Shown here: positions 1-6,279 of the stretch, piece by piece
Layout of the letters: every line of letters starts with the position of its first letter
How positions within the stretch are numbered: position 1 is the stretch's first letter
Source of the DNA: Hyphomicrobiales bacterium
GTDB lineage: Bacteria; Pseudomonadota; Alphaproteobacteria; Rhizobiales; Beijerinckiaceae
Assembly (NCBI GenBank): GCA_015655535.1
Contig: JAATEW010000214.1
Coordinates: forward strand, 1-11,490
Direction: 5' to 3'
DNA: 11,490 bases
Notes under the pieces: generated by a model
Told to the model about the DNA's origin: nothing
The model's database searches: none
The model's input: the letters and a program-made list of their open reading frames with translations, nothing else
Translations under genes and position numbers: made by a program

Positions 1-1232
1 CCGAGCGTCGCGATCCAGTAATGCCAGGCGATCATGCGCGTCGAATAGATCTTCGTGCTGTGCCAGATGACGGGCACGATATAATAGAGCATCCCGAAGC
101 TGATGAAGGCGACCCAACCCAACGCGCCCGAATGGACGTGGCCGATGGTCCAGTCGGTGTAGTGACTGAGCGCATTGACCTCGCGCACCGACATGACCGG
201 CCCTTCGAAGGTCGACATGCCGTAGAAGGCAACCGCCGTCACCGAGAAGCGCAGGCCTGGATCGGTGCGCAGCTTGTCCCAGGCGCCAGACAGAGTCATG
301 AGGCCGTTGATCATGCCGCCCCAGGATGGCATCCACAGCATGAGCGAAAAAGCCATGCCGAGCGTCTGAGCCCAATCGGGCAGCGCCGTCCAATGCAGAT
401 GATGCGGACCGGCCCAGACATAGATGAAGATCAGCGACCAGAAATGAACGACCGAAAGCCGGTAGGAATAGACAGGCCGGTTGGCCGCCTTGGGAATGAA
501 ATAATACATCATCCCCAGGAAGCCTGCGGTGAGGAAGAAGCCGACGGCATTATGGCCGTACCACCATTGGATCAGCGCATCCTGCGGACCTGAGAACAGG
601 GAGTATGACTTGGCGCCGAACCACGACACCGGCACGGCAAGGTTATTGCCGATGTGGAGGACGGCGATCGTCAGGATGAAGGCGAGATAGAACCAGTTCG
701 CCACATAAATATGCGGCTCTTCGCGCTTCAGGATCGTGCCGATATAGACGATGGCGAAGGCGACCCAGACGAGCGTCAGCCAAAGGTCGATATGCCATTC
801 GGGCTCGGCATATTCACGGCTTTGCGAGAAGCCCATGACATAGCTGAGCGCCGCCATGACAATGAAGAACTGATAGCCCCAGAAGACGAAATCGGCGAGC
901 GCTTCGCCGCCGAAAAGCCTGGTCCGGCAGGTTCGCTGCACGACATGGAAGGCGCTGCCGATCAGCGCGCTGCCACCAAAGGCGAAAATCGCCGCCGAAG
1001 TATGGACCGGACGAAGCCGTCCGAAATTCAAGAACTCAAGCCCGAAATTCAGCGCCGGAAAGCAGAGCTCGAGCGCCAGCCAGACGCCGATGGCGAAAGC
1101 GACGACGCCCCAGAAACAGGTCGCGATCACCGCCTTGCGGACGACCGCTTCATTATAGGCTTCCGCATAGGCTTTGGCCGGATGGGCGGTCTCGACGTGC
1201 GGCACGAAGCCGTCGGCTGCGATATCAACCAT
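1..1232 (-). CDS. ccoN: cbb3-type cytochrome c oxidase subunit I (CcoN), C-terminus cut by window edge
   Basis: This is the catalytic heme-copper subunit of cbb3 oxidase, the high-affinity terminal oxidase of the inner membrane used at low oxygen. The first 410 codons are present and the rest lies beyond position 1. Visible ligands are His77 in RPVHTS (low-spin heme b), His227 in WWYGHNAVGF and His277/His278 in WAGPHHLHW (CuB), and His365/His367 in WTIGHVHSG (heme b3 and heme b). Tyr271 in IYVWAG matches the Tyr that is cross-linked to a CuB His in this family. Many hydrophobic segments alternate along the protein. The ATG at 1230-1232 follows a GGAG ribosome site. It overlaps the end of the upstream small membrane gene by eight bases, so the two are probably translationally coupled. 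An FNR/FixK-type box at 1509-1522 probably drives the unit. The family assignment is very secure. ccoO, ccoP and others would be expected beyond the left edge. Confidence 0.97.
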   Translation of the reverse strand, partial: MVDIAADGFVPHVETAHPAKAYAEAYNEAVVRKAVIATCFWGVVAFAIGVWLALELCFPALNFGLEFLNFGRLRPVHTSAAIFAFGGSALIGSAFHVVQRTCRTRLFGGEALADFVFWGYQFFIVMAALSYVMGFSQSREYAEPEWHIDLWLTLVWVAFAIVYIGTILKREEPHIYVANWFYLAFILTIAVLHIGNNLAVPVSWFGAKSYSLFSGPQDALIQWWYGHNAVGFFLTAGFLGMMYYFIPKAANRPVYSYRLSVVHFWSLIFIYVWAGPHHLHWTALPDWAQTLGMAFSLMLWMPSWGGMINGLMTLSGAWDKLRTDPGLRFSVTAVAFYGMSTFEGPVMSVREVNALSHYTDWTIGHVHSGALGWVAFISFGMLYYIVPVIWHSTKIYSTRMIAWHYWIATL

Positions 1233-1437
1233 GCCGGGACTCCGTCGACGTGCGTTGAGCGGATGCGACAAATTGCCGGCGAATCTGGCCCGCCACAAAC
1301 AGCGCGGCGAAACCGGCAAGCGACACGCCGAACACGCTCATTTCCAAATCCAAGGCGTGCAGTGCGAGTGAAATGCCGAGAACAGCAAAGCCGATCATCA
1401 TCAAGCCGATGATCGCATCCCCCGGATGGACCTTCAT
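1225..1437 (-). CDS. small two-helix membrane protein upstream of ccoN (hypothetical)
   Basis: This 70-residue protein has two hydrophobic segments, roughly residues 7-29 (DAIIGLMMIGFAVLGISLAL) and 33-52 (MSVFGVSLAGFAALFVAG). They are followed by a basic, Ser/Thr-rich tail that positive-inside logic places in the cytoplasm. The chosen ATG at 1435-1437 has an AGAGGG ribosome site four bases upstream. An earlier in-frame ATG at 1509 lacks such a site and overlaps the regulatory box at 1509-1522. The gene overlaps ccoN by eight bases, so it is very likely co-expressed with the oxidase. I do not recognise it as CcoQ, CcoS or CcoH. A role in oxidase assembly or stability is an inference from position only. 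Confidence 0.75.
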   Translation of the reverse strand: MKVHPGDAIIGLMMIGFAVLGISLALHALDLEMSVFGVSLAGFAALFVAGQIRRQFVASAQRTSTESRHG

Positions 1438-1508
1438 GAAACCCTCTTGCGCAAAACAATCCACGATTGGCGGTTCACGAGGATTTAAACGTCCCGCCCG
1501 AAGCGACA

Positions 1509-1522
1509 TTGATCTGGCTCAA
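1509..1522 (-). promoter_or_regulatory. FNR/FixK-type box upstream of the small membrane gene and ccoN
   Basis: The plus strand reads TTGATCTGGCTCAA, matching the alphaproteobacterial FNR/FixK/AnrA pattern TTGAT-N4-ATCAA with one mismatch in the second arm. The centre lies near 1515.5. A class II arrangement (centre at -41.5) would start transcription near 1474, leaving a leader of about 37 nt before the ATG at 1437. A TTAAAT hexamer on the minus strand (1488-1483) is a possible -10 element about two bases off the ideal place. FNR/FixK control of cbb3 operons is well established in related bacteria. The site itself is inferred from sequence. Confidence 0.7.
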
Positions 1523-1647
1523 GGTGCAGCCACCCGCTTCGTGGCCGCACCGCCGGGCCATGCGGGTGTACAGGCCGCGCGTCCCATGACGGTCGCTTTG
1601 TCGCAGTTGGGATTGGACCCGAGAGATGGGACTGGAATTGGACGGCG

Positions 1648-1664
1648 GCTGCGCGTAGCGCAGC
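1648..1664. other. perfect 7-bp hairpin downstream of cowN
   Basis: GCTGCGC and GCGCAGC form a 7-bp stem around a three-base loop, about 20 bp past the cowN stop codon. There is no T-tract on the cowN-sense side, so it is not a typical intrinsic terminator. It may instead protect the 3' end or attenuate readthrough toward the small membrane gene and ccoN. Confidence 0.35.
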
Positions 1665-1684
1665 TTGCATTGCATGCAGGCTCT

Positions 1685-1960
1685 TTACATGCAGGTCTCT
1701 TCGAGATCCTCGAGCATGGCCAGAGTCTCAAGATCGCCCAGGTTTTCGAGCAACTCGCGCAAGGTCGCGACAAAATTATGAAGAACCCGCAGATCGTCGA
1801 GGCCCTGCCTGTGCGCAAGATCCCTTTGACGGATGAAATAGGCCCAGAACGGACTGTTCACCCGATCGATATGGGACTGCAAACGGGCGAAAACGCGGCT
1901 CGTTTTGCCTTCCCAGTCGCAGCCTCTAAAGCTGACATAACGATCGAATTCTTCAGCCAT
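1685..1960 (-). CDS. cowN: N2-fixation sustaining protein CowN
   Basis: This small 91-residue cytoplasmic protein has the layout of CowN, which lets diazotrophs keep fixing nitrogen when CO, a nitrogenase inhibitor, is present. The N-terminal RYVSFRG (7-13) is followed by an acidic DWEG stretch. Further on come NSPFWAYF (35-42) and an acidic C-terminal helix (about 67-90) ending LEDLEETCM. These are the features I remember for the family, and the length fits. I chose the ATG at 1958-1960 because GGAGG lies five bases upstream; an in-frame ATG four codons earlier would contain that site within the coding region. A perfect CooA operator lies 55 bp upstream, and a CooA-type regulator is encoded immediately upstream on the same strand (57 bp gap). 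In Rhodospirillum rubrum, cowN induction by CO depends on CooA, which supports the call. No nitrogenase genes are in this window. Confidence 0.85.
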   Translation of the reverse strand: MAEEFDRYVSFRGCDWEGKTSRVFARLQSHIDRVNSPFWAYFIRQRDLAHRQGLDDLRVLHNFVATLRELLENLGDLETLAMLEDLEETCM

Positions 1961-1981
1961 TCCCGCCTCCATCGCGTGAAT

Positions 1982-1994
1982 GACTCAATTTTTA
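1982..1994 (-). promoter_or_regulatory. putative -10 element and start point of the cowN promoter
   Basis: Read on the minus strand, TAAAAA occupies 1994-1989. If the operator at 2016-2031 (centre 2023.5) sits at -41.5, the start point falls near 1982 and this hexamer falls exactly at -12 to -7. It matches TATAAT at four of six positions. The untranslated leader would be about 22 nt and would contain the GGAGG ribosome site. This is deduced from spacing and has not been mapped. Confidence 0.45.
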
Positions 1995-2015
1995 GTTCGG
2001 GCTTTGAAAGCCGTC

Positions 2016-2031
2016 TGTCAGCTAGCCGACA
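2016..2031 (-). promoter_or_regulatory. CooA operator upstream of cowN
   Basis: The plus strand reads TGTCAGCTAGCCGACA, an exact match to TGTCA-N6-CGACA, the site described for CooA of R. rubrum at its CO-induced promoters. The site is nearly fully palindromic (TGTC arms, GCTAGC core). It overlaps the TGA stop codon (2018-2020) and the last codons of the cooA-like gene, and lies 55 bp before the cowN ATG. Its centre is compatible with class II activation of cowN. The regulator encoded next door has a recognition helix close to that of CooA, so operator and regulator agree. Confidence 0.82.
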
Positions 2032-2674
2032 CTGCATTCTCGCGTGCGCAGGCCTGCAACCGGTCGGGCATGCAGATCTTGATATGATGGCGGCCCTCAC
2101 GCGCGAGAATGCCCGCGTGCATTAGGGCGTTGAGTTCGGTCGAAGCCGTCTGCCGCGTCGTGCCGAGCAGTGCGGCTATTTCTTCGAGGCCCAGATCGAG
2201 GCGAATAGCGCTTCCGGGCTCGACCGCGACCTTTTGCCTGTCCGCGCAGCGCAGAAGATAGCGTGCGATCCGCCCGCGCACTTGATGAAAAGCCAGATCC
2301 TCGATCAAGGTGATGGCCTGATTCAATACCGTCGCCAGAACGCTGATGACGGCTCTTTGCAGCGCGGGATAATGGGCGAGTTCGCGCTCGATCACGGCGC
2401 GTTGGGCCATAAGAAGAAGCGTCGGCTGAACGGCCTGCAACTGCGCCCTGGTGTGGGTGCTGAACACGTCGCCTTCGTTTAAATAGACGAGGCTCAGCTC
2501 GCGTTCCGGCGTCGTCAAATAGACCCGCAGGCGTCCGCGCTTCACCACGAGCACTTGATCCATCTCGCTCTCGGGAAGCAATGCGCCATTTGCCAGCGTC
2601 TGTTCATGGAACCGGGCCCGCAGAGCGGAACCGGCTTCGCTCGCGAGAAAATCGGAGAGGGATGGGGGACGCAT
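2018..2674 (-). CDS. cooA: CooA-type heme CO-sensing transcription activator (CRP/FNR superfamily)
   Basis: From the ATG at 2672-2674 the protein has 218 residues; R. rubrum CooA has 222. It aligns with my recollection of CooA almost without gaps from GRLRVYL (47-53) onward, three residues behind CooA numbering. Retained are EREx-SLxYL, the heme His (His74, equal to CooA His77), C-helix CO-pocket residues Ile110, Leu113 and Leu117, and the IEDLxFH hinge (124-130). The recognition helix, TRQTASTELN (173-182), is close to CooA's. Cys75 of CooA, the ferric heme ligand, is Ser72 here, and Gly117 is Ala114. There is no FNR-type Cys cluster. A GAGGGG site lies about 15 bases before the ATG, farther than usual, so the start is less certain than the family. 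The reading frame stays open to 2977, but that part runs antisense to the divergent membrane gene. The likely role is CO-dependent activation of cowN. Confidence 0.87.
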   Translation of the reverse strand: MRPPSLSDFLASEAGSALRARFHEQTLANGALLPESEMDQVLVVKRGRLRVYLTTPERELSLVYLNEGDVFSTHTRAQLQAVQPTLLLMAQRAVIERELAHYPALQRAVISVLATVLNQAITLIEDLAFHQVRGRIARYLLRCADRQKVAVEPGSAIRLDLGLEEIAALLGTTRQTASTELNALMHAGILAREGRHHIKICMPDRLQACARENAVSAS

Positions 2675-2707
2675 ATTTCGTGCATAAAGCCCCTCGGCAT
2701 TGCCGCA

Positions 2708-2721
2708 TTGATCTTGGTCAA
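2708..2721. promoter_or_regulatory. FNR/FixK-type box in the divergent intergenic region
   Basis: TTGATCTTGGTCAA fits TTGAT-N4-ATCAA with one mismatch and lies between the cooA-like gene (minus) and the TauE/SafE-like gene (plus). Toward the plus gene, a class II start would fall near 2756, giving a 13-nt leader that keeps the GGAGG at 2758-2762. Toward the minus gene, the start would fall almost on the ATG at 2674, implying a leaderless or very short leader. The site may serve either gene or both. It is inferred from sequence only. Confidence 0.65.
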
Positions 2722-2768
2722 GACCGGAGGCAACAATTTCGGCTAGCGAGAGCGGTTGGAGGTGAGCT

Positions 2769-3506
2769 GTGAGTTTCGACACATTCGCAGTCATATGCGC
2801 AAGCCACGGGATCGCGCCGGCCGCCGGGATGGCTGGCCTTGCCGGTGCGCTTTTTGTCGCGGGCCTCGCTGGCAGCGTCGCCCATTGCGGGCCCATGTGC
2901 GGGCCTCTCGTCATCGCACAGGCAAGCAACAGGCTCGCAGATGTACCGACAGCGCGGCTCTGCGAGATGTCGCGCATCCGAAGCGGCTTGCTGCTCCCCT
3001 ATCATCTCGGCCGCTTGACGACTTATGCCGGGCTCGGCGCGGCCGCGGCGCTGTTTGGCGAGACTCTTTCCGGCCTCCCCTGGTTCCGGTTCGTGGCCGC
3101 GGCGCTGCTCATTCTAGCCGCAGCGCTCTTCCTCTGGCAGGCCTTCGCGCCAGCCGGCGCGAGCCGGTCCGCCGCTTTTTGGTCGAAACTCGCGGGGCCT
3201 CTCGCAACAAGGCTTAATGCGCCCGGGTTTTTGAGCACCTATGGGCTCGGCCTGCTGTTGGGCTTCATCCCTTGCGGCCTCGTCTATGCGGCGCTCGCAA
3301 CCACGGCCGCGACCGCCGATCCCTTGGCGGGCGCCATAGGCATGATCGCCTTCGGTGTCGGCACCGTGCCCATGCTCGCCGGAATCGGCATGATCGGGCA
3401 GGTCGCGATGATCCGCATGCGGCGCCTCGCCCATCTCGCGCGGCCCGTCATCCTGACGCTCGATGGCGGATTGCTCTTGGTCCTCGCCATGAGCTGGGTC
3501 ATTTGA
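2769..3506 (+). CDS. sulfite exporter TauE/SafE-like (COG2836 type) membrane protein with HCxPMC motif
   Basis: This 245-residue integral membrane protein has about six hydrophobic segments. Near the first helix is the motif AHCGPMCGP (His39, Cys40, Met43, Cys44). A second conserved stretch, GFIPCGLVYAAL (165-176), carries Cys169. This pattern is typical of the COG2836/DsbD_2-like branch annotated as TauE/SafE sulfite exporters, members of which often accompany cbb3 oxidase genes. Those His/Cys/Met residues look suited to copper or thiol chemistry rather than sulfite export, so a role in metal supply or maturation of the oxidase is plausible but inferred. The start is GTG at 2769-2771, with GGAGG six bases upstream. 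It is divergent from the cooA-like gene and shares a 94-bp intergenic region holding an FNR/FixK-type box. Confidence 0.8.
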   Translation: MSFDTFAVICASHGIAPAAGMAGLAGALFVAGLAGSVAHCGPMCGPLVIAQASNRLADVPTARLCEMSRIRSGLLLPYHLGRLTTYAGLGAAAALFGETLSGLPWFRFVAAALLILAAALFLWQAFAPAGASRSAAFWSKLAGPLATRLNAPGFLSTYGLGLLLGFIPCGLVYAALATTAATADPLAGAIGMIAFGVGTVPMLAGIGMIGQVAMIRMRRLAHLARPVILTLDGGLLLVLAMSWVI

Positions 3507-3596
3507 AAGCCTGCCTCGCCGGGCCGTGCTGTTGATTGTTCCATCCGCACTGCGCATGATCCTTCCGCAGCATCATGAAGCAGAAACGGATCGGAT

Positions 3597-5291
3597 ATGT
3601 CTTTGCGGTTGAGCCTCTTCGCGGGTCTCCGGCCTTTCAAACCCGGCGAGGCGGCGCGCGATGTCATGGCAGGTGTGACGCTTGCCTCGATGAACATCCC
3701 GCAAGTGCTCGGCTATACGCGCATCGCCGGAATGCCTGTCGTCACCGGCCTCTATACCGTGCTGCTGCCGCTGGTGGCTTTCGCCATCTTCGGCTCGTCG
3801 CGGCATCTGGTTGTGGCGGCCGATTCGGCGACAGCCGCCATCTTTTCCAGTTCGATCTCCCATATGGCGGCGCCGGCCAGCGCGAAATATATGGCCCTGG
3901 TCGAGATGGTCGCCTTGCTGACCGCCGGTCTGCTGCTGCTGGCGCGGATCTTCAAACTCGGCTTCCTCGCCGATTTTCTGTCGCGCACGGTGCTCACCGG
4001 ATTCATCACCGGCGTCGGCATTCAGGTCGGCATCGCGATGCTGGGCGACATGCTCGGCATCGCGACCGCCTCGCATGCCACGCTTTTGCAGCTTCAGGAG
4101 GTGCTACGGGGCCTACCGCTGTTCAATCTTCCGGCAGCGGCTCTGTCGGCGCTGATCGTCGGAGCCATCCTGATCGGCCGCCACTTCGATAAGCGATTGC
4201 CCGTCTCATTGGTTGCCGTCGTTGCAACGATCGCGGCAAGCGCCGCATTCCATTTCGCCGAGCATGGCATAGCAACCATCGGTCCGGTGCCGGGAGGCCT
4301 GCCCACCATCCAATGGCCGGACGTGAGCTGGAGCGAAACCCTAGCCGTCTTACCCGTCGCCGCGTCCTGCTTCGTGATGATCATCGCGCAAAGCGCGGCG
4401 ACATCACGGATTTACGCCGTGCGCTATCGCGAAGGCCTCGATGAGAACGCAGATATTCTCGGGCTCGCAGCCGCCAATGCCGCCGCCGCGATCAGCGGCG
4501 CCTTCGTGGTCAATGGCAGCCCGACGCAGACAGCGATGGCCGATAGCGCCGGCACACGGAGCCAGGTCGCACAGCTCGTCTTCGCCGGCGTCGTCTTATT
4601 GGTCCTGCTTGCCTTGACGGGTCCGCTTCAATATCTGCCGCGCTGCGCGCTGGCCGGTATCGTGTTCACGATCGCCATCGGCATGATCAAATTGGACGCG
4701 CTGCGCGACATCTTGAAGGAAAGCCCGGGCGAATTTTCTCTGGCCGTCTTCACGGCAGCGGCGGTCGTCGTCATCGGCGTCGAACAGGGCATCTTGCTTG
4801 CCATCGTCCTGTCGCTGCTACGGCATGTGCGCCACAGCTATCGCCCGCATACGATGATTCTGACGCCAGATGCGAGCGGCGAGTGGAGGCAAACAGCCGC
4901 GACGCCGGGCGCCGAAACCGAACCCGGACTGATCGTCTATCGCTTCGGCGCCGATCTTTTCTACGCCAATGACAATCGCTTTGCCGAGGAGGTTCGCGCG
5001 CTCGTGCGGCGCGCGCCGACGCCTGTGCGCTGGTTCATCGTCGACGCGGGCGCCATTACGGATCTCGACTATTCCGCCGCAAGATCCATTCGCGATCTTC
5101 TCGACGATCTCTCGCGTCAAGGCGTGAATGTAATTTTCGCGCGCGTCAACCCGTATCTGCGCTCCGACATGGACCGGCACGGCATCACTGCCGCGATCGG
5201 CGCGGCCCGGATTTTCAAGACGCTCCACGAAGCCCTCGCCGCCGTGCGCTTCGGCGCGGCGGCATACACGAATGGAACGCCCCCGGACTGA
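3597..5291 (+). CDS. SulP-family inorganic anion transporter with C-terminal STAS domain
   Basis: This 564-residue protein has the SulP layout: a membrane core of many helices (about 22-410) and a cytoplasmic STAS domain (about 443-550). SulP marks include MNIPQVLGYTRIAGMPVVTG (32-51), FGSSRHLVVAADSATAAI (65-82) and NGSPTQTAMADSAGTRSQ (306-323). The STAS domain has IVDAGAITDLDYSAA (481-495) in place of the common DxSGxxxxD motif. The Ser expected in anti-sigma-antagonist-like STAS domains is Ala485, so phospho-switching there is unlikely. SulP proteins move sulfate, bicarbonate, dicarboxylates or related anions, and the sequence does not tell which. The ATG at 3597 has only a weak GGAT-type ribosome site. 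The gene lies 90 bp after the TauE/SafE-like gene and may be read through from it. Confidence 0.92.
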   Translation: MSLRLSLFAGLRPFKPGEAARDVMAGVTLASMNIPQVLGYTRIAGMPVVTGLYTVLLPLVAFAIFGSSRHLVVAADSATAAIFSSSISHMAAPASAKYMALVEMVALLTAGLLLLARIFKLGFLADFLSRTVLTGFITGVGIQVGIAMLGDMLGIATASHATLLQLQEVLRGLPLFNLPAAALSALIVGAILIGRHFDKRLPVSLVAVVATIAASAAFHFAEHGIATIGPVPGGLPTIQWPDVSWSETLAVLPVAASCFVMIIAQSAATSRIYAVRYREGLDENADILGLAAANAAAAISGAFVVNGSPTQTAMADSAGTRSQVAQLVFAGVVLLVLLALTGPLQYLPRCALAGIVFTIAIGMIKLDALRDILKESPGEFSLAVFTAAAVVVIGVEQGILLAIVLSLLRHVRHSYRPHTMILTPDASGEWRQTAATPGAETEPGLIVYRFGADLFYANDNRFAEEVRALVRRAPTPVRWFIVDAGAITDLDYSAARSIRDLLDDLSRQGVNVIFARVNPYLRSDMDRHGITAAIGAARIFKTLHEALAAVRFGAAAYTNGTPPD

Positions 5292-5298
5292 CGCGCGC

Positions 5299-6279
5299 TT
5301 ATGCTGAAACAGGCCGCTGAACGATGTTTGTCCAGAGGCGCTTGAGGCTTTCGAGCCCGCCCGCCGTCGAACTGTAAAGCGTCGCATCGCTGACGAGCAA
5401 TGTTCCCGCGAAAACGCCAGCCCGCGTTTGCAGCAAGGCGTCGAAATTCCACCGGCCGTCCTTGGTGAAAGGATGCGGCGGTGCCTTCGGATCGATCGAC
5501 TGGCGCGCCAGCACATCGAACTTGCCCGCACCATCCGCGACAGGCACCAAATGCGGCAGGTGCGGGTGGAGGTTGAATGTCGTGACCTCTTTGAGCAGGC
5601 CGAGACGGTCGAGCGCACGCTCCGCCTCGATCGGCACGGGCGATCCATCGGGCTCGGCCGCCGGGTGCAATCCGAACCTGTTTTCAACCGGCACGCCAAG
5701 CCCCGCGAGAAGGGATCGTCCGAATCCGCCGAAGCCCTGCTGGGGCGGGAGCGTCCGGTCCCCATGATGGAAGAACTCCGCCTCTTGAGCCTCAAAGCGT
5801 TTGCCGCCGGCAAGTCCTTCGGCTTCGCCGACATCGTGATGCGGACAGACGAATAGGAGATGATCCGGATTTTCGAGAAAGGCGCGCACGGCGGCGATTT
5901 CTTCAGCGCTCGCCACTTGCCCGGTTCGAAGCGAGTCGAAGCTGATCACGATCAGCGTGTCGATGCCCATCAAATAGGCCTCATCCAGCGGCGTCTGCAC
6001 GCCGTCTTCCGCGACGCGTTCGGTCTCGATGACGGGATGATGGGTTTGGCTCTTCGTCTGCTCGACGAAGCTGACAAAGTTTTTCTTTAAAATATGACTC
6101 AAGAAGCCACCGATCCCCTGATCGAAGCGGATCGGATCGGAGAGCTCTTCCAGATGCGGGTAAAGCATCCGGCGGCTCTCGAAGAGCGCCGGAAACCGGT
6201 TTTCAATGGTTGAAAGAGGTGCGTTGATTTCGCCGGGCCGGCTCCAGGCATAATAGACGGCAATATTTCTATCGGTCAC
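5299..6279 (-). CDS. conserved-looking hypothetical protein, His-rich, 326 residues
   Basis: I do not recognise this protein. It has no signal peptide or membrane segment and looks soluble and globular. The middle part, IDTLIVISFDSLRTG (106-120) followed by an EEIAAVRAFLENPDHLLFV stretch (126-144), resembles the beta-strand and helix layout of glutamine-amidotransferase-like or ThuA-like folds, where a helix precedes a strand ending in a functional loop. That loop here is CPHHDVGEAEG (145-155). Other His-rich spots are FFHHGD (169-174) and LHPHLPHL (237-244), and GFGGFGRSLLAGLGVPVENR lies at 182-201. These clusters could bind metal. The chosen start is GTG at 6277-6279, with AGAGGGG about nine bases upstream. 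It converges on the SulP gene with a 7-bp gap. A real coding gene is well supported by frame and composition; the function is unknown. Confidence 0.75.
   Translation of the reverse strand: MTDRNIAVYYAWSRPGEINAPLSTIENRFPALFESRRMLYPHLEELSDPIRFDQGIGGFLSHILKKNFVSFVEQTKSQTHHPVIETERVAEDGVQTPLDEAYLMGIDTLIVISFDSLRTGQVASAEEIAAVRAFLENPDHLLFVCPHHDVGEAEGLAGGKRFEAQEAEFFHHGDRTLPPQQGFGGFGRSLLAGLGVPVENRFGLHPAAEPDGSPVPIEAERALDRLGLLKEVTTFNLHPHLPHLVPVADGAGKFDVLARQSIDPKAPPHPFTKDGRWNFDALLQTRAGVFAGTLLVSDATLYSSTAGGLESLKRLWTNIVQRPVSA

Noticed and set aside
21..593. Plus-strand open frames opposite ccoN, also 654-1412
   Set aside because: The minus strand encodes CcoN with all heme and CuB ligands; the plus-strand products are charged, low-complexity shadows.
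2018..2674. Reading the regulator as FNR or FixK rather than CooA
   Set aside because: There is no N-terminal Cys cluster, the heme His and C-helix match CooA nearly without gaps, and the recognition helix lacks the FNR pattern.
2675..2977. Extension of the CooA-type protein by about 101 residues upstream
   Set aside because: It would run antisense through the TauE/SafE-like gene and across the FNR/FixK-type box; CooA proteins are about 220 residues and the ATG at 2674 matches that.
4818..5834. Minus-strand frame of 338 codons across the end of the SulP gene and the hypothetical gene
   Set aside because: It overlaps the STAS domain in antisense and the hypothetical gene in another frame; the product is Arg/Ser-rich, as expected for a shadow frame.
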